Of a stretch of DNA of 64,000 nt, positions 44,017-53,201 are shown one piece after another (positions within the stretch are counted from its first letter, which is position 1; every line of letters starts with the position of its first letter). A program made the translations under genes and the position numbers. Below the pieces are notes generated by a model, which was not told the DNA's origin, ran no database searches, and worked only from the letters and a program-made list of their open reading frames with translations. This DNA comes from Pseudomonas gregormendelii. GTDB taxonomy: Bacteria > Pseudomonadota > Gammaproteobacteria > Pseudomonadales > Pseudomonadaceae. The stretch is from contig NZ_JADEVO010000011.1 in NCBI RefSeq assembly GCF_017114825.1, positions 1-64,000 of the forward strand. Reading direction: 5' to 3'.

Positions 44017-44963
44017 GCAGCCTCCAGGTAGGAACTGTGAATGGCGTTGCCCAGCTGGCGCACCAGCGGGATGAACTCGGTCAGCCAGGCATGCAGGCCC
44101 TCGTCGAGAATTTCGTTGATGCCGGTGTAGCGCAGGCGCGCGTCCATTTCTGCGGCCAGGCGTTGGGCCGGTCGGCCGTTGGCGCCTGGAAGCTGGGCGA
44201 GAATCTGGTCGATTTCTTCGGTACAGGCGCGCAGCGAACGCGGCACGTCGGCGCGCAACAGCAGCAATTCGGCAACATGGCGGGCGCCGGGCGCGTCGCG
44301 GTAGATCTCGGTGTAAGCCTCGAACGAAGACAGCGCGCGCAATAGCGCACTCCACTGGTAATAAGCATGTGCGGTGCCGTCGCTGACCGCTTCCGCCTGA
44401 TCACCGGCCATTTCGTAGCGCGCATCGAGCAGGCGCAGGGTGTTGTCGGCGCGCTCGATGAAAGTGCCCAGGCGAATGAAACGAAACGCATCGTTGCGCA
44501 TGATGGTGCCGTAGGACGCGCCGCGAAACAGGTGGGAACGTTCCTTGATCCATTCGCAGAAGCGGCTCATGCCATAGCGGCTCAAGCCCTGGTCGGCGAT
44601 ACCGCGAATTTCCAGCCAGGTGGCATTGATGTTTTCCCACATGTCGGCGGTAATCCGCCCACGTACGGCATGGGCACTGGCCCGTGCAGAACCGAGACAA
44701 CTGTAGATACTGGCCGGATTGGCCGCATCCAGGGCGAAGAAGTGCAGCAGTCGCTCGGCGTGCAGTTCGCCGTGGCGCTCAAGATAATCCTCCAGGGTGC
44801 CGGTGATCAGCAGCGGCATGGCCAGTTCGTGCAAGCCGTCGCCGCGGCCATCCTGTGGCATCAGCGACAGCGAATAACTGATGTCGAGCATCCGTGCGAG
44901 GTTTTCCGCCCGCTCCAGGTAACGCGACATCCAATACAGATCCGAGGCAGTTCTACTTAACAT
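44013..44963 (-). CDS. Alpha-E domain protein
   Basis: Predominantly helical cytoplasmic protein of 316 residues of the alpha-E (DUF403) family. It starts with the typical MLSRTASDLYWMSRYLERAENLARMLD and contains FIRLGTFIERADNTLRLLDARY (about 158-179). It occurs almost always between a circularly permuted ATP-grasp gene and a transglutaminase gene, as here. Spacing to the ATP-grasp gene is 12 bases. Activity unknown; a scaffold or carrier function has been suggested. Confidence 0.93.
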   Translation of the reverse strand: MLSRTASDLYWMSRYLERAENLARMLDISYSLSLMPQDGRGDGLHELAMPLLITGTLEDYLERHGELHAERLLHFFALDAANPASIYSCLGSARASAHAVRGRITADMWENINATWLEIRGIADQGLSRYGMSRFCEWIKERSHLFRGASYGTIMRNDAFRFIRLGTFIERADNTLRLLDARYEMAGDQAEAVSDGTAHAYYQWSALLRALSSFEAYTEIYRDAPGARHVAELLLLRADVPRSLRACTEEIDQILAQLPGANGRPAQRLAAEMDARLRYTGINEILDEGLHAWLTEFIPLVRQLGNAIHSSYLEAA

Positions 44964-44975
44964 GGCAAGCTTCCT

Positions 44976-46385
44976 TCAATCCTCGACGACCCAGGTGTCC
45001 TTGGTTCCACCGCCCTGGGAGGAATTCACCACCAGGGAACCTTCGCGCAGCGCAACACGGGTCAGGCCACCGGGCACCACCCGGGTTTCACGGCCGGACA
45101 ATACAAACGGACGCAGGTCGATATGCCGTGGCGCAATGCCGTTTTCGACGAAGGTCGGACAGGTCGACAGCGACAGGGTCGGCTGCGCGATATAGGCATG
45201 CGGCTTGGCCTTGATGCGCGCGCGGAATAACTCGATTTCCGCCGCCGTCGCGGCCGGCCCGACCAGCATTCCGTAGCCACCCGAACCCTGGGTTTCCTTG
45301 ACCACCAAGTCTGGAAGATTGGCCAGCACGTGGGAAAGTTCAGAAGGATTACGACACTGGAAGGTCGGAACGTTCTTCAGGATCGGTTCTTCATCCAGGT
45401 AAAAGCGGATCATGTCGGTGACAAACGGATACACCGATTTGTCATCCGCCACCCCGGTGCCGATGGCATTCGCCAGTACCACGTTGCCCGACCGGTAGGA
45501 CGACAGCAGCCCTGGCACGCCGAGCATGGAGTCTGGATTGAACGCCAGCGGATCGAGGAACGCGTCGTCGAGTCGGCGATAGATCACATCGACCGCCTTC
45601 GGCCCGTCAGTCGTGCGCATAAAGACCTTGTCGTCACGCACGAACAGGTCCGCGCCCTCGACCAGTTCAACGCCCATCTCCCGCGCCAGGAACGCATGTT
45701 CGAAAAACGCGCTGTTGAAGCGGCCCGGGGTCAGCACCACCACGCTGGGGTTGTCGATAGGACTTGAGCTTTTCAGGGTGTCGAGCAACAGGTTCGGGTA
45801 GTGGTCGATGGGGGCGATGCGCTGGGCCGAAAACAACTCGGGAAACAGGCGCATCATCATCTTCCGGTCTTCGAGCATGTAGCTGACGCCGCTGGGGGTG
45901 CGCAGATTGTCTTCGAGCACGTAGTAGGTGCCGTCACCGTCGCGCACCAGATCGACACCGGAGATGTGTGAGTAAATATCCCGGTGCAGGTCGAGCCCTT
46001 GCATCGCCAACTGGTACTGCTCGTTGGCCAGCACCTGCTCGGCCGGAATGATCCCGGCCTTGATGATGCGCTGCTCGTGGTAGAGGTCGGCGAGGAACAT
46101 GTTCAACGCCTTGACCCGCTGGATACAACCGCGCTCGACCACCCGCCACTCGCTCGCGGGAATGCTGCGCGGGATGGTGTCGAACGGGATCAGGCGCTCT
46201 GTGCCCTGCTCGTCGCCGTAAAGCGTGAACGTAATACCGGCTCGATGAAACAGCAGATCGGCCTCGCGGCGCCGTTGGGCCAGCAATTCGTCAGGCGTCT
46301 CGGCCAGCCAACGGGCAAATTCCCGGTAATGCGGGCGGACCTGGCCGCCGGCATCGTACATCTCATCAAAATAGGTGCGGATCAT
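44976..46385 (-). CDS. Circularly permuted type 2 ATP-grasp protein
   Basis: Protein of 469 residues from the ATG at 46385 (AGGAG ahead), starting MIRTYFDEMYDAGGQVRPHY. The family (DUF404/DUF407) has a rearranged ATP-grasp fold; YYVLEDNLRTPSGVSYMLEDR (about 163-183), NAIGTGVADDKSVYPF (about 308-323) and VVKETQGSGGYGMLVGP (about 361-377) are conserved signatures. It is expected to form amide bonds using ATP. First gene of the three-gene operon with alpha-E and transglutaminase genes. Confidence 0.94.
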   Translation of the reverse strand: MIRTYFDEMYDAGGQVRPHYREFARWLAETPDELLAQRRREADLLFHRAGITFTLYGDEQGTERLIPFDTIPRSIPASEWRVVERGCIQRVKALNMFLADLYHEQRIIKAGIIPAEQVLANEQYQLAMQGLDLHRDIYSHISGVDLVRDGDGTYYVLEDNLRTPSGVSYMLEDRKMMMRLFPELFSAQRIAPIDHYPNLLLDTLKSSSPIDNPSVVVLTPGRFNSAFFEHAFLAREMGVELVEGADLFVRDDKVFMRTTDGPKAVDVIYRRLDDAFLDPLAFNPDSMLGVPGLLSSYRSGNVVLANAIGTGVADDKSVYPFVTDMIRFYLDEEPILKNVPTFQCRNPSELSHVLANLPDLVVKETQGSGGYGMLVGPAATAAEIELFRARIKAKPHAYIAQPTLSLSTCPTFVENGIAPRHIDLRPFVLSGRETRVVPGGLTRVALREGSLVVNSSQGGGTKDTWVVED

Positions 46386-46648
46386 GCCGTACTCCTTGTC
46401 ACCCGGACATCTAGGCATCGCAAGGCCCGTGCCATCGGCATAAACGCTTTGATATCAATCAGTTGGATAAAAGCTGTAAAAACACCGCACCAATTGCGTG
46501 CGGCAAATGCCCCAACCTGATCGCCCCCGCTCCATTGCGAAGCAATGCTGTCGCTATCACCAGCATAGTCAGAGTTGATTTCACTGCCCGCCTGGCGATG
46601 GGGATAATTGGCTTATTCGCTGAAAAGCTCATCGAACTTCCCTTTTAG
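46386..46648 (+). other. Intergenic region with uncertain short frame before a terminator
   Basis: A plus-strand frame starting at TTG 46463 and encoding 61 residues stops exactly at the terminator (46646-46648, TAG). Its composition (for example MGIIGLFAEKLIELPF at the end) is not clearly protein-like, and no good ribosome site precedes it. The segment could instead be an untranslated RNA ended by that terminator. Confidence 0.3.
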
Positions 46649-46675
46649 CCGCCTGTTTGGGCGGTTTTTTTTTTG
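46649..46675 (+). terminator. Orphan plus-strand terminator
   Basis: CCGCCTGTTTGGGCGG followed by nine or more T. No convincing gene ends in front of it. Confidence 0.75.
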
Positions 46676-46692
46676 CCTTTTTGAATCAAAAG

Positions 46693-46793
46693 CAGGATCA
46701 AAAGATCGCAGCCTTCGGCAGCTCCTACATTGGAAGGCGCCCTGGTGTATGAGCTGCCGAAGGCTCGGCCGCGATCGGACGATCTTTTGATCA
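46693..46793. repeat. REP pair (GATCTTTTGATC family)
   Basis: Inverted units beginning GATCAAAAGATCGCAGCCTT and ending GGACGATCTTTTGATC, the latter like the diverged copy at 1890-1930. Confidence 0.85.
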
Positions 46794-46805
46794 TGCTTTT
46801 AAACG

Positions 46806-46834
46806 AAAAACGGCCAACCCTAAGGTCAGCCGTT
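46806..46834 (-). terminator. Terminator of the RraB-like gene
   Basis: Minus strand AACGGCTGACC / GGTTGGCCGTT stem followed by TTTT, 27 bases after the stop. Confidence 0.8.
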
Positions 46835-46860
46835 GCTGGGTGTTGTTGCTGTTCATAATG

Positions 46861-47202
46861 TTATGCGAGTCGCCCTCGTACCTCCTGCTTCACGCCCCAT
46901 CCTTCGATGATGCCGCCCAGAGGCTCTACCACTGCCTCGAATCCCTGTTCGAAATCGCCGATGTCATCGTAGGTGGCGTACATGACCTTGCTCAGTTCCA
47001 GCGCCCATGCGCCGTCGTCGCGCACACTGATCTGCGCGTTCAAGGACTCACCACGGTAATGACCTGCTGCCCTGCGGGCCCGCTCCTCGTCGGGGAAAAT
47101 CGCGTAGAACTCGATGGGATGAAATTTTGAAAAATCGAAACCGCCTTCTTTCATGCGGCGCAACACGCTGCTGCTGATGTCTTCTTGATAGGCTGTGCTC
47201 AT
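46861..47202 (-). CDS. RraB-family ribonuclease E inhibitor
   Basis: Protein of 113 residues from the ATG at 47202, preceded by AGGAGG. The alpha/beta fold of RraB/DUF695-like regulators is suggested by FHPIEFYAIFPDEERARRAAGHY (about 26-48) and the C-terminal FEAVVEPLGGIIEGWGVKQEV. RraB binds the C-terminal region of RNase E and alters degradosome composition in E. coli; the same role here is inferred from family only. The gene stands alone with its own terminator. Confidence 0.8.
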   Translation of the reverse strand: MSTAYQEDISSSVLRRMKEGGFDFSKFHPIEFYAIFPDEERARRAAGHYRGESLNAQISVRDDGAWALELSKVMYATYDDIGDFEQGFEAVVEPLGGIIEGWGVKQEVRGRLA

Positions 47203-47416
47203 GAAACGTCCTCCTGAATCCGATGGATAGACTTTCCGTGCTCCCCGACGCCCCCAGCCGAATAGTGAGGACGAGCCGGTAACCAGGTCACCGATGGGAA
47301 TCAAGCATGTAGCTGACAAGACCAGACCTTAGCGATCCAATCGCTGATCTCTTCTGCAGAGTAGCCCTTTGACCGAGCAGCTGCCAAGGCCTGGTTTAAA
47401 TGTGACAGGAGTTGTA

Positions 47417-47650
47417 TCAGACGGGAGTGATGCCGAGGATTTGTATGCTGTTCTGAGATTTAAGACTTTTGACGCTCGCGTCAGCGGTTCGCCCTTCCAG
47501 ATCATTCAGATCCAGTTCTGCAGCGACAGGAAGCAGTCGAGCCTTGATGAGCTTGGCGGCGTGCTCGTTGTCCGGGCACTCCTCGCACTCGAAGATTTCG
47601 TCGACTGTTTCACCGTGATCATCCACGAAAGTGATTTTCCACTTTTGCAT
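47417..47650 (-). CDS. Small hypothetical protein
   Basis: Protein of 77 residues from the ATG at 47650 (GAGGCA ahead): MQKWKITFVDDHGETVDEIF then ECEECPDNEHAAKLIKARL. It is acidic in the first half, has a CEECP pair of cysteines and no membrane span. The longer upstream reading enters a REP and is rejected. Family not recognised. About 220 bases separate it from speE on the same strand. Confidence 0.6.
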   Translation of the reverse strand: MQKWKITFVDDHGETVDEIFECEECPDNEHAAKLIKARLLPVAAELDLNDLEGRTADASVKSLKSQNSIQILGITPV

Positions 47651-47752
47651 CAGTGCCTCCTCGATAAAACCCGCAAGTGGGCTTACATCTATCTGGACTT
47701 TTGCACTGGGTGATCGTTCCCCCAGATTATTCACCGGTTGACACAAAAAAAC

Positions 47753-47852
47753 GGTAGGAGCGAGCTTGCTCGCGATGGCTTTGAAGGCGCCACGTTTAAT
47801 CTGGCAGCCCGCGTCATCGTTGACGTCCATCGCGAGCGAGCTCGCTCCTACA
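47753..47852. repeat. REP pair (GCGAGCTTGCTCGC family)
   Basis: Inverted GTAGGAGCGAGCTTGCTCGC units between speE and the 77-residue gene. Confidence 0.87.
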
Positions 47853-47868
47853 GTCAATGTGTGTGGCT

Positions 47869-48744
47869 TCAGTCGTTGCTTGGCTTGTTGATGGCCTGCA
47901 ATACGTACTGCGGCAAGGCGAATGCGCCGATGTGGATTTCCGGGTTGTAGTAGCGGGTGATGATGCCGCTGCCGGCAAAGCGCTGCTGCAGGATTTCACG
48001 GGACAGTTTGCGATAGCGAGTGTCGGTCGCGCCCCAGGCAAAGGTCATCGAGCCGCCGATGTAGGTCGGTACGGCTGCCTGGTAGAAATGCCAGTCCGGG
48101 AACAGGCTGCGCAGGCGTCCGGCAGTGGTTTTGACTTCGTCGATCTGCATGAACGGCGTGCCGTTCTGCGTCACCAGGATGCCGCCTTCGTTCAGGCAGC
48201 GACGGCAAGCCTGGTAGAAGTTTTCCGAGAACAGCACTTCACCCGGGCCGATCGGGTCGGTGGAGTCGGAGATGATCACGTCGAACTTTTCAGTGGTGGT
48301 CGCGACGAAACGCATACCGTCATCAATCACCAGGTTCAGGCGTGGATCGTCGAATGCGCCTTTGGAGTGGTTCGGCAGGAATTCCTTGCACATATCCACC
48401 ACCGTGCCGTCGATCTCGACCATGGTGATGTGCTCGACGCCACGGTGCTTGGCCACTTCACGCAGCATGCCGCCGTCGCCGCCGCCGATAATCAGCACGC
48501 GCTTGGCGGTGCCGTGCGCCAGGATCGGCACGTGGGTGAGCATTTCGTGGTAGATGAATTCGTCGGCTTCGGTGGTCTGGATCACGCCGTCCAGCGCCAT
48601 GACCCGGCCCATGCGCGGGTTTTCAAAAATCACCAGGTGCTGGTGTTCGGTGCGCACTTCGTGCAGCAGTTTTTCCATGCGAAAACGCTGGCCATAGCCT
48701 TCGTAGAGGGTTTCCAGGTATTCGCTGGTTGGGGTGGTGCTCAT
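47869..48744 (-). CDS. speE: Spermidine synthase (polyamine aminopropyltransferase)
   Basis: Protein of 291 residues that transfers aminopropyl from decarboxylated S-adenosylmethionine to putrescine. The Rossmann methyltransferase-like core has [18 protein letters not shown] (about 79-96), [17 protein letters not shown] (about 102-118), and the catalytic [19 protein letters not shown] (about 154-172) with the gatekeeping Asp. The N-terminal [14 protein letters not shown] and [22 protein letters not shown] are typical. No speD lies next to it. Upstream sequence carries a REP. Confidence 0.95.
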   Translation of the reverse strand: MSTTPTSEYLETLYEGYGQRFRMEKLLHEVRTEHQHLVIFENPRMGRVMALDGVIQTTEADEFIYHEMLTHVPILAHGTAKRVLIIGGGDGGMLREVAKHRGVEHITMVEIDGTVVDMCKEFLPNHSKGAFDDPRLNLVIDDGMRFVATTTEKFDVIISDSTDPIGPGEVLFSENFYQACRRCLNEGGILVTQNGTPFMQIDEVKTTAGRLRSLFPDWHFYQAAVPTYIGGSMTFAWGATDTRYRKLSREILQQRFAGSGIITRYYNPEIHIGAFALPQYVLQAINKPSND

Positions 48745-48893
48745 GGGAAGTGCTCCGATGAATGCGGTGGCAACGGACGGTTACCCGCCCATGATGGCCA
48801 ATCGATTTGCTCGATTGCCCGGGAAAGGCGCGCATTCTACGACGCGGAAGATGACAGGTCGAACCTTCGTAATTTATGCCTATGTGCAAAACA

Positions 48894-48985
48894 CTGTGGG
48901 AGCGAGCCTGCTCGCGATGGCGTCTCCACATCCTGCATCAATGTGACAGACAGATTGCCATCGCGAGCAGGCTCGCTCCCACAGG
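48894..48985. repeat. REP pair (GCGAGCAGGCTCGC family)
   Basis: Inverted TGTGGGAGCGAGCCTGCTCG units between speE and the PLDc_N gene. Confidence 0.87.
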
Positions 48986-49011
48986 GGAGATATGAAGATT
49001 TGACGACTGGA

Positions 49012-49203
49012 TCAGATCCGCACATTACCCCGCGGACCGGCGATGGCCCAGATGATCAGGCCCAGGACTGGCAACAGCAGGATCAGCAGCACCCAGACGA
49101 TCTTCATGCCGGTGGATGCGCCACTTTTCAGCACGTTGATGATGGCCCAGATGTCCAGGGCAAGAATAATCAGGCCAATCAGGCCGTTGAACGTGGAACC
49201 CAT
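49012..49203 (-). CDS. PLDc_N-domain small membrane protein
   Basis: Protein of 63 residues with two hydrophobic spans (about 5-24, FNGLIGLIILALDIWAIINV, and about 33-55, MKIVWVLLILLLPVLGLIIW) and a short tail ending RGNVRI. The pattern is that of the PLDc_N domain, the membrane anchor found at the N terminus of cardiolipin synthases and also as free-standing small proteins. GGAGCG precedes the ATG. It is an inner-membrane protein of unknown activity. Confidence 0.8.
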   Translation of the reverse strand: MGSTFNGLIGLIILALDIWAIINVLKSGASTGMKIVWVLLILLLPVLGLIIWAIAGPRGNVRI

Positions 49204-49273
49204 GGTGACGCTCCCTAAGAGTGGTTTGCCCTCTTAGGATAGCCGGCCAATGCCAGGGTTCCGTTTTATTGTA

Positions 49274-49804
49274 TTAAACGTGGATGGCGACTTTCAGGGC
49301 TTCCAGGGATGGAGCGGCGGCGATGCCGACCTCGGCGCACAATTCCAGCACCCGCGGCACGTCGTCGCCGTACACCAGCACCACCTGCAGTTCATCATCG
49401 AGCAACTGGCTGAAGTTCATCAGCGTGTAGCCGCCGTTTTGCTTGTTCATGCTGCCCATCTGCACCTGGATGCGATTGAGCGCCGTCAGGGCTTCGGTCT
49501 TGGCCAGTTGTTTGGGCTTGATGTTGAAGTCCACGCCCGGCCCGAACGAGGCGACGATCAGGGCGAACAGGTCCATGTAGTTATCGGCCTGGAACAGCAC
49601 GGTTTCCGGCAGGCTGCCGACCACCACCCATTCGCCCAGCGGGATCGGGAAAGTGTCGTCGTAGTTGATGTCCGGATTCGCTGCCAGGAATGTCTGCGGG
49701 TCGGCGTAGGCCTGGGCCGCTTCGTCCGCCACCTTGAGGATTTCGTCAGCGCTCATGCACCCGGAGCTGATTTTGCTGATGAGTTCGACGAGTGCAGCTT
49801 TCAT
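49274..49804 (-). CDS. Hypothetical protein (176 residues)
   Basis: Start chosen at 49804 (MKAALVELISKISSG), giving 176 residues without signal peptide or membrane spans; the upstream extension is not needed. Segments such as FPIPLGEWVVVGSLPETVLFQ and GPGVDFNIKPKQLAKTEALTALN suggest a folded alpha/beta protein. Family not recognised. Divergent from the chemoreceptor gene; no operon partner. Confidence 0.75.
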   Translation of the reverse strand: MKAALVELISKISSGCMSADEILKVADEAAQAYADPQTFLAANPDINYDDTFPIPLGEWVVVGSLPETVLFQADNYMDLFALIVASFGPGVDFNIKPKQLAKTEALTALNRIQVQMGSMNKQNGGYTLMNFSQLLDDELQVVLVYGDDVPRVLELCAEVGIAAAPSLEALKVAIHV

Positions 49805-49979
49805 GGGACGCGATCCTGTAGCGAGGGAAATTTTAAGGCGCGCAGGATAGCGCATTACGCAGGCAATGGCTGTGTCCAGCCTGACCGGGAACCTTGATCC
49901 ACATCAAGACCCCTCCGCCCGATCCCGGCACAATAATGGCACCTTGCCATAATTGTTTCCGCTATCAGAGAAGACCTCC

Positions 49980-51461
49980 ATGGGTGCCTGGCTTAGCAAC
50001 ATCTCGTTGAAGTACAAATTCTGGGCGGTCAACGCCGTTGCCTTCGTCACGACCTTGTTGCTGGTGCTGTACGCCGTGCAACTCGAACAGCAGGCACGCG
50101 GTCACGCTGCCCAGGCGTCGGCGCAGGCCCAGGCGCGCCTCCTGAAAGCATGGCCGGACGGGCAACCGCTGCCCCAGGCCGACAACGTGCTGGCCTTCTC
50201 CAACGGGCAAGCGCCGATCATTGACGGACAACCGGTGCCGGCGCTGACCGGCGCCCGTGGCTGGGTCGAGGTCAATTCCCTGCCGCTGTTCGGCGATAAT
50301 CCGTTGATGGGCGCTGAAGTCTTCAGTCGCCAGGATGGCCAGCAAGTCGCGATCATCGCCCATGGCCCGAGCCTGACCCAGGTGTTCGGCGAGCGCTTCG
50401 CCCACTATGCGGTGGCGGTGTTTATCTTGATGCTGGCCATGCTCGGCGCATCGCAATTGTTGATCCGCTTCCTGCTCAGCCAGCTCAACACGTTGAAAGA
50501 CGTGATGCTGCACGTGGAAAAAACCGGCGACCTGTCAGCCCGCGTGCCCCTGGCCTGCACCGACGAGGTCGGGCAAATGGCCAATGCGTTTAACGCGATG
50601 CAGGCCGGTTATCAACGCGTGGTGAATACCGTGGCCAGCACCGCGCGGCAGCTGGATGACGGTGCAGCGCGGCTGGCCTCGAGTATGGACGAAGTGCGCC
50701 ACGGCATGCTTGGCCAGCAAAGCGAAACCGACCAGGCCGCCACGGCGATCAACCAGATGACCGCGACGGTTTATCACATCGCCCAGCACGCCGGCGCGAC
50801 CCGCGACCTGTCGCAAACCGCCGACACCCTGGCGGGCAGCGGGCAGGCAGTGGTCAGCCGCGTGCAGTTGTCGATTGCCGGGCTATCGTCCGGTGTGCAG
50901 CAAACGGCCCAGATGATCCAGCGCCTGGCCGAAGACAGCCAGAAAATCAACAGCGTGGTCGGGGTGATTCACAGCATCGCCGAGCAGACTAACCTGCTGG
51001 CGCTGAACGCGGCCATCGAAGCGGCCCGGGCCGGAGAGATGGGCCGGGGTTTCGCGGTCGTCGCCGACGAGGTGCGCAACCTGGCCAAGCGCGTCCAGGC
51101 CTCCACCGACGAGATCACCCGCATGGTTTCGGCCCTGCAGGCGGGCACTCGCGATGCGGTGGATTTCATGCAGGAAAGTTCGTTCAAGGCCGACGACTGC
51201 GTACAGCAGGCGCAGGAAGCGGGCGCGGCGCTGGCGCAGATCACCAGTGCGGTGGCACAGATGCGCGATAGCAACACGCAGATCGCGGTGGCCGCCGAGC
51301 AGCAGAGCCAGGTAGCCGAAGAGATGAACCGGGCGGTGGTGAGCATTCGCGATGTGACCGAGAACACGGTGCAGCAGACGGTGAGTTCGGCGATGACCAG
51401 TAATGAGCTGGCGGCGTTGGCGGGGGAATTGAGCAAGGCGATTGGGCAGTTGAAACTCTGA
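49980..51461 (+). CDS. Methyl-accepting chemotaxis protein
   Basis: Receptor of 493 residues with two membrane spans (about 12-34 and 140-165) enclosing a short periplasmic domain of about 105 residues, a HAMP linker (about 166-220) and the cytoplasmic signalling domain. The latter's conserved hairpin is [20 protein letters not shown] then [18 protein letters not shown] (about 330-370). It signals to CheA/CheW. The periplasmic domain is too short to assign a ligand. The conserved hairpin is intact, so it should be functional. No che genes are near. Confidence 0.94.
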   Translation: MGAWLSNISLKYKFWAVNAVAFVTTLLLVLYAVQLEQQARGHAAQASAQAQARLLKAWPDGQPLPQADNVLAFSNGQAPIIDGQPVPALTGARGWVEVNSLPLFGDNPLMGAEVFSRQDGQQVAIIAHGPSLTQVFGERFAHYAVAVFILMLAMLGASQLLIRFLLSQLNTLKDVMLHVEKTGDLSARVPLACTDEVGQMANAFNAMQAGYQRVVNTVASTARQLDDGAARLASSMDEVRHGMLGQQSETDQAATAINQMTATVYHIAQHAGATRDLSQTADTLAGSGQAVVSRVQLSIAGLSSGVQQTAQMIQRLAEDSQKINSVVGVIHSIAEQTNLLALNAAIEAARAGEMGRGFAVVADEVRNLAKRVQASTDEITRMVSALQAGTRDAVDFMQESSFKADDCVQQAQEAGAALAQITSAVAQMRDSNTQIAVAAEQQSQVAEEMNRAVVSIRDVTENTVQQTVSSAMTSNELAALAGELSKAIGQLKL

Positions 51462-51480
51462 GGGCATGATCGCCTGAACG

Positions 51481-51576
51481 CCGCCCGGAGCCAACCCGCT
51501 CCCACAGGGATTTCACGTGTTCAGACGCTATTTTTATCACCAGGACACCTGTGGGAGCGGGCTTGCTCCGGGCGGC
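51481..51576. repeat. REP pair (CCGCCCGGAGC...GCTCCGGGCGG variant)
   Basis: Inverted units with arms CCGCCCGGAGCCAACCCGCT / GGGCTTGCTCCGGGCGG around GTGGGAGCGGG, between the chemoreceptor and DUF962 genes. Confidence 0.85.
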
Positions 51577-51716
51577 GTTCCGACGATGGCGTTGTCCTGA
51601 TCAATACACAGCTTGAACCTTGCGCTATCACCCCGATAGCCAACCTCCATTCGCCGCTGCGCTGTCCCAAGCCTATTCTTCAATCATGTGTTCAACACGG
51701 ATCGAGGATCAGCATC

Positions 51717-52082
51717 ATGGGCAAGCGTCATCCCAACCTTCCCGCCTGGCAATGGCGGGAGTACCCCAACAATCACCAGCACCCGACCAATCTGGTGTTG
51801 CACTTGCTTGCGGTACCGCTGTTTATCCTGGCGTTCCTGCTGATCGTGACGGGTGTGTTCGGCTTGAGCTTCGTCAACTTTGCCATCGGCATCGTCGGGC
51901 TGCTCGCCGCCCTGGGCTTGCAGCGCCATGGGCATACCCTGGAACAACAGGCTTCCGAACCCTTCAGCGGTCGCAAGGACGCCGTGTCGCGCCTGCTGGT
52001 CGAGCAGTTTGTGACCTTTCCGCGGTTCCTTCTCAGCGGCGGTTGGTGGCGCGCCTGGCGTGAGCGCCACCGCCGGCATTGA
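51717..52082 (+). CDS. Mpo1-like (DUF962) membrane protein
   Basis: Protein of 121 residues with two membrane spans (about 26-48 and 54-70). The HQHPTNLVLHLLAVP segment (20-34) matches the H-x4-N-x3-H-x3-VP pattern of the Mpo1/YGL010w family. Yeast Mpo1 is an Fe-dependent dioxygenase that alpha-oxidises 2-hydroxy fatty acids; whether bacterial members do the same is inferred. Its stop touches the convergent thioesterase gene end. No signal peptide other than the spans. Confidence 0.8.
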   Translation: MGKRHPNLPAWQWREYPNNHQHPTNLVLHLLAVPLFILAFLLIVTGVFGLSFVNFAIGIVGLLAALGLQRHGHTLEQQASEPFSGRKDAVSRLLVEQFVTFPRFLLSGGWWRAWRERHRRH

Positions 52083-52880
52083 TCAGGCGAAAATGGTCAC
52101 TGTCTGGCGGCTCATGGCGATCAATTGACCGTCTTGGCTCCACAGCTTGGCAGCCGCATGCCCGTAGCCATCCGCCGCGTATTCGATTTCAACCAGGTAT
52201 TTGCACCAGTCCAGCGTGCTCACCTCCAGCAGCGGCTGCACGAATTCGATGGTCCAGGTCAGCGTGCTGCCCATGGCCGGTTTTTTCAGATGCGGTAACA
52301 ACGCCGGAGGCCAGGCATCGACCAGCGCCAGGATGTGCGACTCGGTGACCGGCTCTTCCTTGACGTCCCCGCGCAAGCGCACCCATCCCCCCATTTGACG
52401 CGAAGTATTGCCGGTGAACGGCAGCCCGCCGACGCTCCAGCGCATCGCCAGGTGGCGCATGAATTCCGGCGTGATGCCCTTGATATAGGGCAATTCCTGG
52501 CATTCTTCCCAATGTTTCATTTCCGGCGCCGGTTGTGCGCTCACCGCCACCTCCGACGGACGCGATCCGCCGAAGCTGCCTTGCACCAGGGTCACCACCT
52601 GGCCTTTTTGCATCGCCCGGCCCAACACCTGGCTGACGGCTTTACCTTCACGCAGCACATCCACTTCGAAACTGACCGGCACATCCGGCTCGACCGGCCC
52701 GACAAAGGTGATCGCCAGCGAGCGTACGGGACGATCTGCCGGCACCTGGGCACGCATCGCTTCGTACTGCAAAGCGGCCACCAGACCACCAAAACTGGCC
52801 CGGCCCTGGGCCCATTCGGCTGGAATACTCAGTTCCAGCGGTTGGCTGCGAACAGCGTCAAGCAGATCGGAGAAGCGCAT
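52083..52880 (-). CDS. Acyl-CoA thioesterase (double hot-dog)
   Basis: Protein of 265 residues with two hot-dog domains of the TesB/YciA-like acyl-CoA thioesterase II type. The first (about 15-110) has AQGRASFGGLVAALQYEAM (about 24-42) and VRSLAITFVGPVEPD. The second (about 125-260) has LPHLKKPAMGSTLTWTIEFVQ and the C-terminal EYAADGYGHAAAKLWSQDGQL. It hydrolyses acyl-CoA to free acid in the cytoplasm. Substrate chain length cannot be read. Confidence 0.88.
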   Translation of the reverse strand: MRFSDLLDAVRSQPLELSIPAEWAQGRASFGGLVAALQYEAMRAQVPADRPVRSLAITFVGPVEPDVPVSFEVDVLREGKAVSQVLGRAMQKGQVVTLVQGSFGGSRPSEVAVSAQPAPEMKHWEECQELPYIKGITPEFMRHLAMRWSVGGLPFTGNTSRQMGGWVRLRGDVKEEPVTESHILALVDAWPPALLPHLKKPAMGSTLTWTIEFVQPLLEVSTLDWCKYLVEIEYAADGYGHAAAKLWSQDGQLIAMSRQTVTIFA

Positions 52881-52991
52881 GAAAACCTCGGAGCAGATGG
52901 GGATGCAGGGATGTTAACCAGACGCGGGAGGCGATACAGGGCTTATTCCGGACAAATTCACCGACAGATAGGCCGAGACGCATGCATATGC

Positions 52992-53190
52992 CGTAGGAGC
53001 TGCCGCCCGCAGGCTGCGAACATCTGATCTTGGGCGACAGCGATGACGCCAAAGATCAACGTCAAAGATCAACGTCAAAGATCAACGTCAAAGATCAACG
53101 TCAAAGATCAACGTCAAAAGATCGCAGCCTGCGGCAGCTCCTACGGGGGGCGGTGCGGTCTCGAGTCAAAAGATCGCAGCTTGCGGTAGC
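52992..53190. repeat. REP pair with internal tandem repeat, plus half unit
   Basis: Outer arms CGTAGGAGCTGCCGCCCGCA and GCGGCAGCTCCTACGG belong to the GATCTTTTGATC family. A further half unit TCAAAAGATCGCAGCTTGCG lies at 53166-53190. The stem is interrupted by a 13-base tandem repeat. This 300-base gap holds no gene. Confidence 0.8.
53051..53115 (+). repeat. Five tandem copies of a 13-base unit
   Basis: AAAGATCAACGTC occurs five times head to tail without a mismatch, inside the REP. A sixth partial copy (AAAAGATC) leads into the right REP arm. The unit overlaps the REP's own AAAAGATC core, suggesting slippage origin. Confidence 0.92.
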
Positions 53191-53201
53191 TATCCCGGTT
53201 G

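Noticed and set aside
53051..53115. Possible CRISPR array
   Set aside because: The five units are directly adjacent with no spacers; it is a simple tandem repeat inside a REP.
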